NCBI GenBank assembly: GCA_902465105.1
Contig: CABQLM010000045.1
Span: 1-18,056, forward strand
Reading direction: 5' to 3'
Origin: an uncultured Collinsella sp.
Lineage (GTDB): Bacteria > Actinomycetota > Coriobacteriia > Coriobacteriales > Coriobacteriaceae
DNA: 18,056 bases
Shown: in pieces, positions 16,281-18,056 of the stretch
Layout: each line of letters begins with the position of its first letter
How positions within the stretch are numbered: position 1 is the stretch's first letter
Made by a program: the position numbers and the translations under genes
The notes under the pieces: model-generated
What the model was told of the DNA's origin: nothing
Database searches by the model: none
Seen by the model: the letters and a program-made list of their open reading frames with translations, nothing else

Positions 16281-17210
16281 ATGTCGTTTACCGCCGAGGT
16301 GCGTGACGAGCTTGCACGCTGCGAACCCGAATGTGAATATTGCGATCTGTCGACACTTGCCGCGTTGACGCGTGTGAGCGGTACGCTTTCGCTGACGGGT
16401 TCGGGTCGGTACCGGTTGACGGTTGCGACCGAGACGGGTGCCGTCGCGCGCACGATGATTACGCTGACACATCGCATCCTCAAGCTCAAAACAGAGTTTA
16501 CCGTTCGCAAGTCGGTCTTACATAAGGTACGAAACTATCTCATCACCTTGCCCGACCAGCCCGACCTCGATAAGGCTTTGGTTCTGCTGGGCATCCTCGA
16601 CCGCAGGGGAGGGCTTGTTACCGGCGTACCCCGACATATCGTTGCCCGACCCTGCTGCAGGCTCGCCTACATCCGCGGCGCACTCATTGCCGGCGGTTTC
16701 GTTGCCGACCCTCGCGGCGATTTTCATTTGGAGATCGCGGTGCAGGGTGAACAGTATGCCAAGGGACTTTGCGATCTGCTGGAGCAGATTGGGGTCCACG
16801 CGCGCGTTAACGCACGGCGAGGGTCCTATGCCGTGTACATTAAGAGCGCCGAGGAAATCGAACATCTTCTTAAGCTGATTGGCGCTAAGCGCAGCGTTGC
16901 CGAGATTGAGGAGGCGCGCGCGGTCAAGTTGGTCAAGAACGACGTGAACCGTCGCGTGAACGCCGAGCTTGCCAATCAAACCAGAAGCGCCGGTGCTGCC
17001 CAGCATCAGCTTGCGCTTATCGATGAACTCGAGCGGCGCGGACTGCGCGACACGCTTCCGGACGCCCTAGCGGTCTTTTGCGACCTGCGCGAGCGCTATC
17101 CCGATCTGTCGCTGCGCGATCTGGGGGAAATGTCCGACCCGCCTCTATCAAAGTCGGCCTTGTACCACCGTGTTTTGCGCCTTGAAAAGCTCATTGAAGC
17201 GAACAAGTAG
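16281..17210 (+). CDS. whiA: DNA-binding regulator WhiA
   Basis: WhiA is a conserved Gram-positive protein with a LAGLIDADG homing-endonuclease-like N-terminal scaffold and a C-terminal helix-turn-helix. It activates sporulation and division genes in Streptomyces and affects division in Bacillus. The protein has 309 residues, typical for the family. Visible signatures are the N-terminal SFTAEVRDELA, the YIRGALIAGGFVADP segment of the LAGLIDADG-like domain, the NRRVNAELANQTRSA motif, and the C-terminal LSLRDLGEMSDPPLSKSALYHR-type helix-turn-helix (about 275-303). The start ATG 16281 lies 6 bases after the rapZ stop with only a weak AGG site overlapping that stop, so it probably depends on coupling with rapZ. 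Its downstream neighbour gap is separated by a 193-base AT-rich regulatory region. Confidence 0.95.
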   Translation: MSFTAEVRDELARCEPECEYCDLSTLAALTRVSGTLSLTGSGRYRLTVATETGAVARTMITLTHRILKLKTEFTVRKSVLHKVRNYLITLPDQPDLDKALVLLGILDRRGGLVTGVPRHIVARPCCRLAYIRGALIAGGFVADPRGDFHLEIAVQGEQYAKGLCDLLEQIGVHARVNARRGSYAVYIKSAEEIEHLLKLIGAKRSVAEIEEARAVKLVKNDVNRRVNAELANQTRSAGAAQHQLALIDELERRGLRDTLPDALAVFCDLRERYPDLSLRDLGEMSDPPLSKSALYHRVLRLEKLIEANK

Positions 17211-17310
17211 CTTAAAACGGCTGTTTATATAGTACTTTAACTGCTGTTTTATGCTTTAAAGCGTTTTAACGTAAATTTGATTTTCAATTTCGAGCATTCT
17301 CGTGAAATTC
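17211..17310. promoter_or_regulatory. AT-rich regulatory region with several dyads before gap
   Basis: The region between whiA and gap is far more AT-rich than the genes on either side. It holds an 8-bp inverted repeat TTAAAACG (17212-17219) with CGTTTTAA (17262-17269), a perfect GCTTTAAAGC palindrome at about 17253-17262, and a dyad AATTTCGAG/CTCGTGAAATT (17286-17309, loop CATT, 2-base bulge). None is followed by a proper T tract, so no clear whiA terminator is seen. Their clustering upstream of a glycolytic gene suggests operator or UP-element function (inference); no known binding site was recognised. Confidence 0.45.
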
Positions 17311-17325
17311 AAGTCCAAAAAAAGG

Positions 17326-17331
17326 TATATT
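17326..17331 (+). promoter_or_regulatory. Candidate -10 box of the gap promoter
   Basis: TATATT (5 of 6) follows an A-rich stretch and would start transcription near 17338, giving a leader of about 66 bases. A -35 at normal spacing is weak (TGAAAT at 17303-17308), which for a strongly expressed gene hints at an activator or at another promoter further upstream. Confidence 0.4.
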
Positions 17332-17351
17332 AGGCGAGTGGTTAGTTTGTG

Positions 17352-17386
17352 GGCCTCAACGGCAGGCGCTGTAGCTTGCGGGGGCC
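17352..17386 (+). promoter_or_regulatory. Structured hairpin in the gap 5' leader
   Basis: A two-tier hairpin can form just before the gap ribosome site. The outer stem is GGCCTC (17352-17357) with GGGGCC (17381-17386). The inner stem is GCAGGC (17362-17367) with GCTTGC (17374-17379), loop GCTGTA; each has one G-U pair. It ends 5 bases before AAAGGAG (17392-17398). There is no U tract, so it is not a terminator. It may stabilise the mRNA or modulate translation (inference). Confidence 0.45.
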
Positions 17387-17403
17387 TTACGAAAGGAGAC
17401 ACA

Positions 17404-18056
17404 ATGGCAGTAAAGGTTGCTATTAACGGCTTCGGTCGCATCGGTCGTCTGGCTTTCCGTCAGATGTTCGGTCATGAGGGCTCCGAGATCGTCGCTATCA
17501 ACGACCTCACCTCTCCCGATATGCTCGCTTACCTGCTGAAGTACGACTCCACGCAGGGCAACTACGCTCGCGATCACGAGGTCGTTGCTGGCGAGGATTC
17601 CATCACCGTTGACGGCAAGGAGATCAAGATCTACAAGGAGGCCGACGCCAACAACCTGCCTTGGGGCGACCTCGACGTCGACGTCGTTCTCGAGTGCACC
17701 GGCTTCTACACCAGCAAGGCTAAGGCTCAGGCCCACATCAACGCTGGCGCTAAGAAGGTCGTCATCTCCGCTCCGGCCGGCAGTGACCTGCCCACCATCG
17801 TGTACAACGTCAACCATGAGACGCTGACCGCTGAGGACAACATCATCTCCGCTGCTTCCTGCACCACCAACTGCCTCGCCCCGATGGCCAAGGGTCTGAA
17901 CGACTTCGCTCCCATCGTGTCCGGCATCATGACCACCATCCACGCCTTCACCGGCGACCAGATGCCGCTCGACGGCCCGCAGCGCAAGGGCAACAAGCGT
18001 CGCTCCCGCGCCTGCTCCGAGAACATCGTTCCCAACTCCACGGGTGCCGCCAAGGC
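17404..18056 (+). CDS. gap: Glyceraldehyde-3-phosphate dehydrogenase, type I (partial, 3' end beyond window)
   Basis: This cytosolic glycolytic enzyme oxidises glyceraldehyde 3-phosphate with NAD and phosphate to 1,3-bisphosphoglycerate. The first 217 residues are present and the frame is still open at the window edge, against about 335 in the full family. The NAD-binding start [11 protein letters not shown] is at 5-15, and the catalytic Cys153 lies in the hallmark [10 protein letters not shown] at 151-160. The proton-relay His is in the TIHAFTGDQ stretch, and the phosphate-site [14 protein letters not shown] follows. ATG 17404 has AAAGGAG at 17392-17398 with 5-base spacing. Codon use is strikingly biased towards C-ending codons (AAC, ATC, CTC, GGC, TCC), more than in the neighbouring genes, as expected for very high expression. 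A gap gene downstream of whiA fits the known actinobacterial/Firmicute neighbourhood. Confidence 0.96.
   Translation, partial: MAVKVAINGFGRIGRLAFRQMFGHEGSEIVAINDLTSPDMLAYLLKYDSTQGNYARDHEVVAGEDSITVDGKEIKIYKEADANNLPWGDLDVDVVLECTGFYTSKAKAQAHINAGAKKVVISAPAGSDLPTIVYNVNHETLTAEDNIISAASCTTNCLAPMAKGLNDFAPIVSGIMTTIHAFTGDQMPLDGPQRKGNKRRSRACSENIVPNSTGAAK

Noticed and set aside
1..18056. CRISPR arrays, insertion sequences, tRNA or rRNA genes, toxin-antitoxin or phage genes
   Set aside because: No regularly spaced repeats, transposase motifs, cloverleaf-like segments or such proteins were seen; every long coding stretch is accounted for by a housekeeping gene.

Overview
The window looks like a chromosomal core region of a moderately GC-rich actinobacterium, most likely class Coriobacteriia (Collinsella-like). 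This is inferred from gene content and order (coaE with uvrB; uvrC-rapZ-whiA followed by gap), the actinobacterial-style RapZ P-loop with Arg for Lys, strong AGGAGG-type ribosome sites and GTG starts. No database search was possible, so the taxon is an inference. I see no mobile element, CRISPR array, rRNA or tRNA.

Layout. (1) 24-54 is a strong terminator of a gene lying before the window. (2) 181-3688 (+): coaE (last step of CoA synthesis), a membrane-anchored lytic transglycosylase overlapping it by 8 bases, then uvrB. (3) 3740-7562 (-): a three-gene leftward unit read in the order Mrp/NBP35-type Fe-S P-loop ATPase, HI0933/YhiN-type flavoprotein, and COG2509-type FAD dehydrogenase. It converges on uvrB at a shared terminator. 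(4) 7563-7821: a divergent promoter region between mrp and uvrA with a LexA-like box and a 16-base CG palindrome. (5) 7822-10698 (+): uvrA, with its own terminator. (6) 10835-15181 (+): a tight operon of a YbaK/EbsC-type Cys-tRNA deacylase, murJ (lipid II flippase with an unusual N-terminal extension) and uvrC. (7) 15354-17210 (+): rapZ and whiA, behind a leader with a promoter and a terminator-like hairpin. (8) 17404-end (+): gap (glyceraldehyde-3-phosphate dehydrogenase), cut by the window edge, behind an AT-rich regulatory region and a structured leader.

How the genes work together. All three subunits of the nucleotide excision repair nuclease (UvrA, UvrB, UvrC) are encoded within about 14 kb. 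The cell-wall theme (lytic transglycosylase, MurJ) and the regulatory pair rapZ-whiA followed by gap echo a conserved Gram-positive/actinobacterial neighbourhood, but yvcK, often between rapZ and whiA, is missing here.

Most of the window is ordinary housekeeping DNA and I do not see a clear new multi-gene system. The most interesting observations are the duplicated P-x-E-T-A-V-F-L motif in the MurJ extension, an atypical cysteine pattern in UvrC, and the non-coding leaders of rapZ, gap and uvrA.
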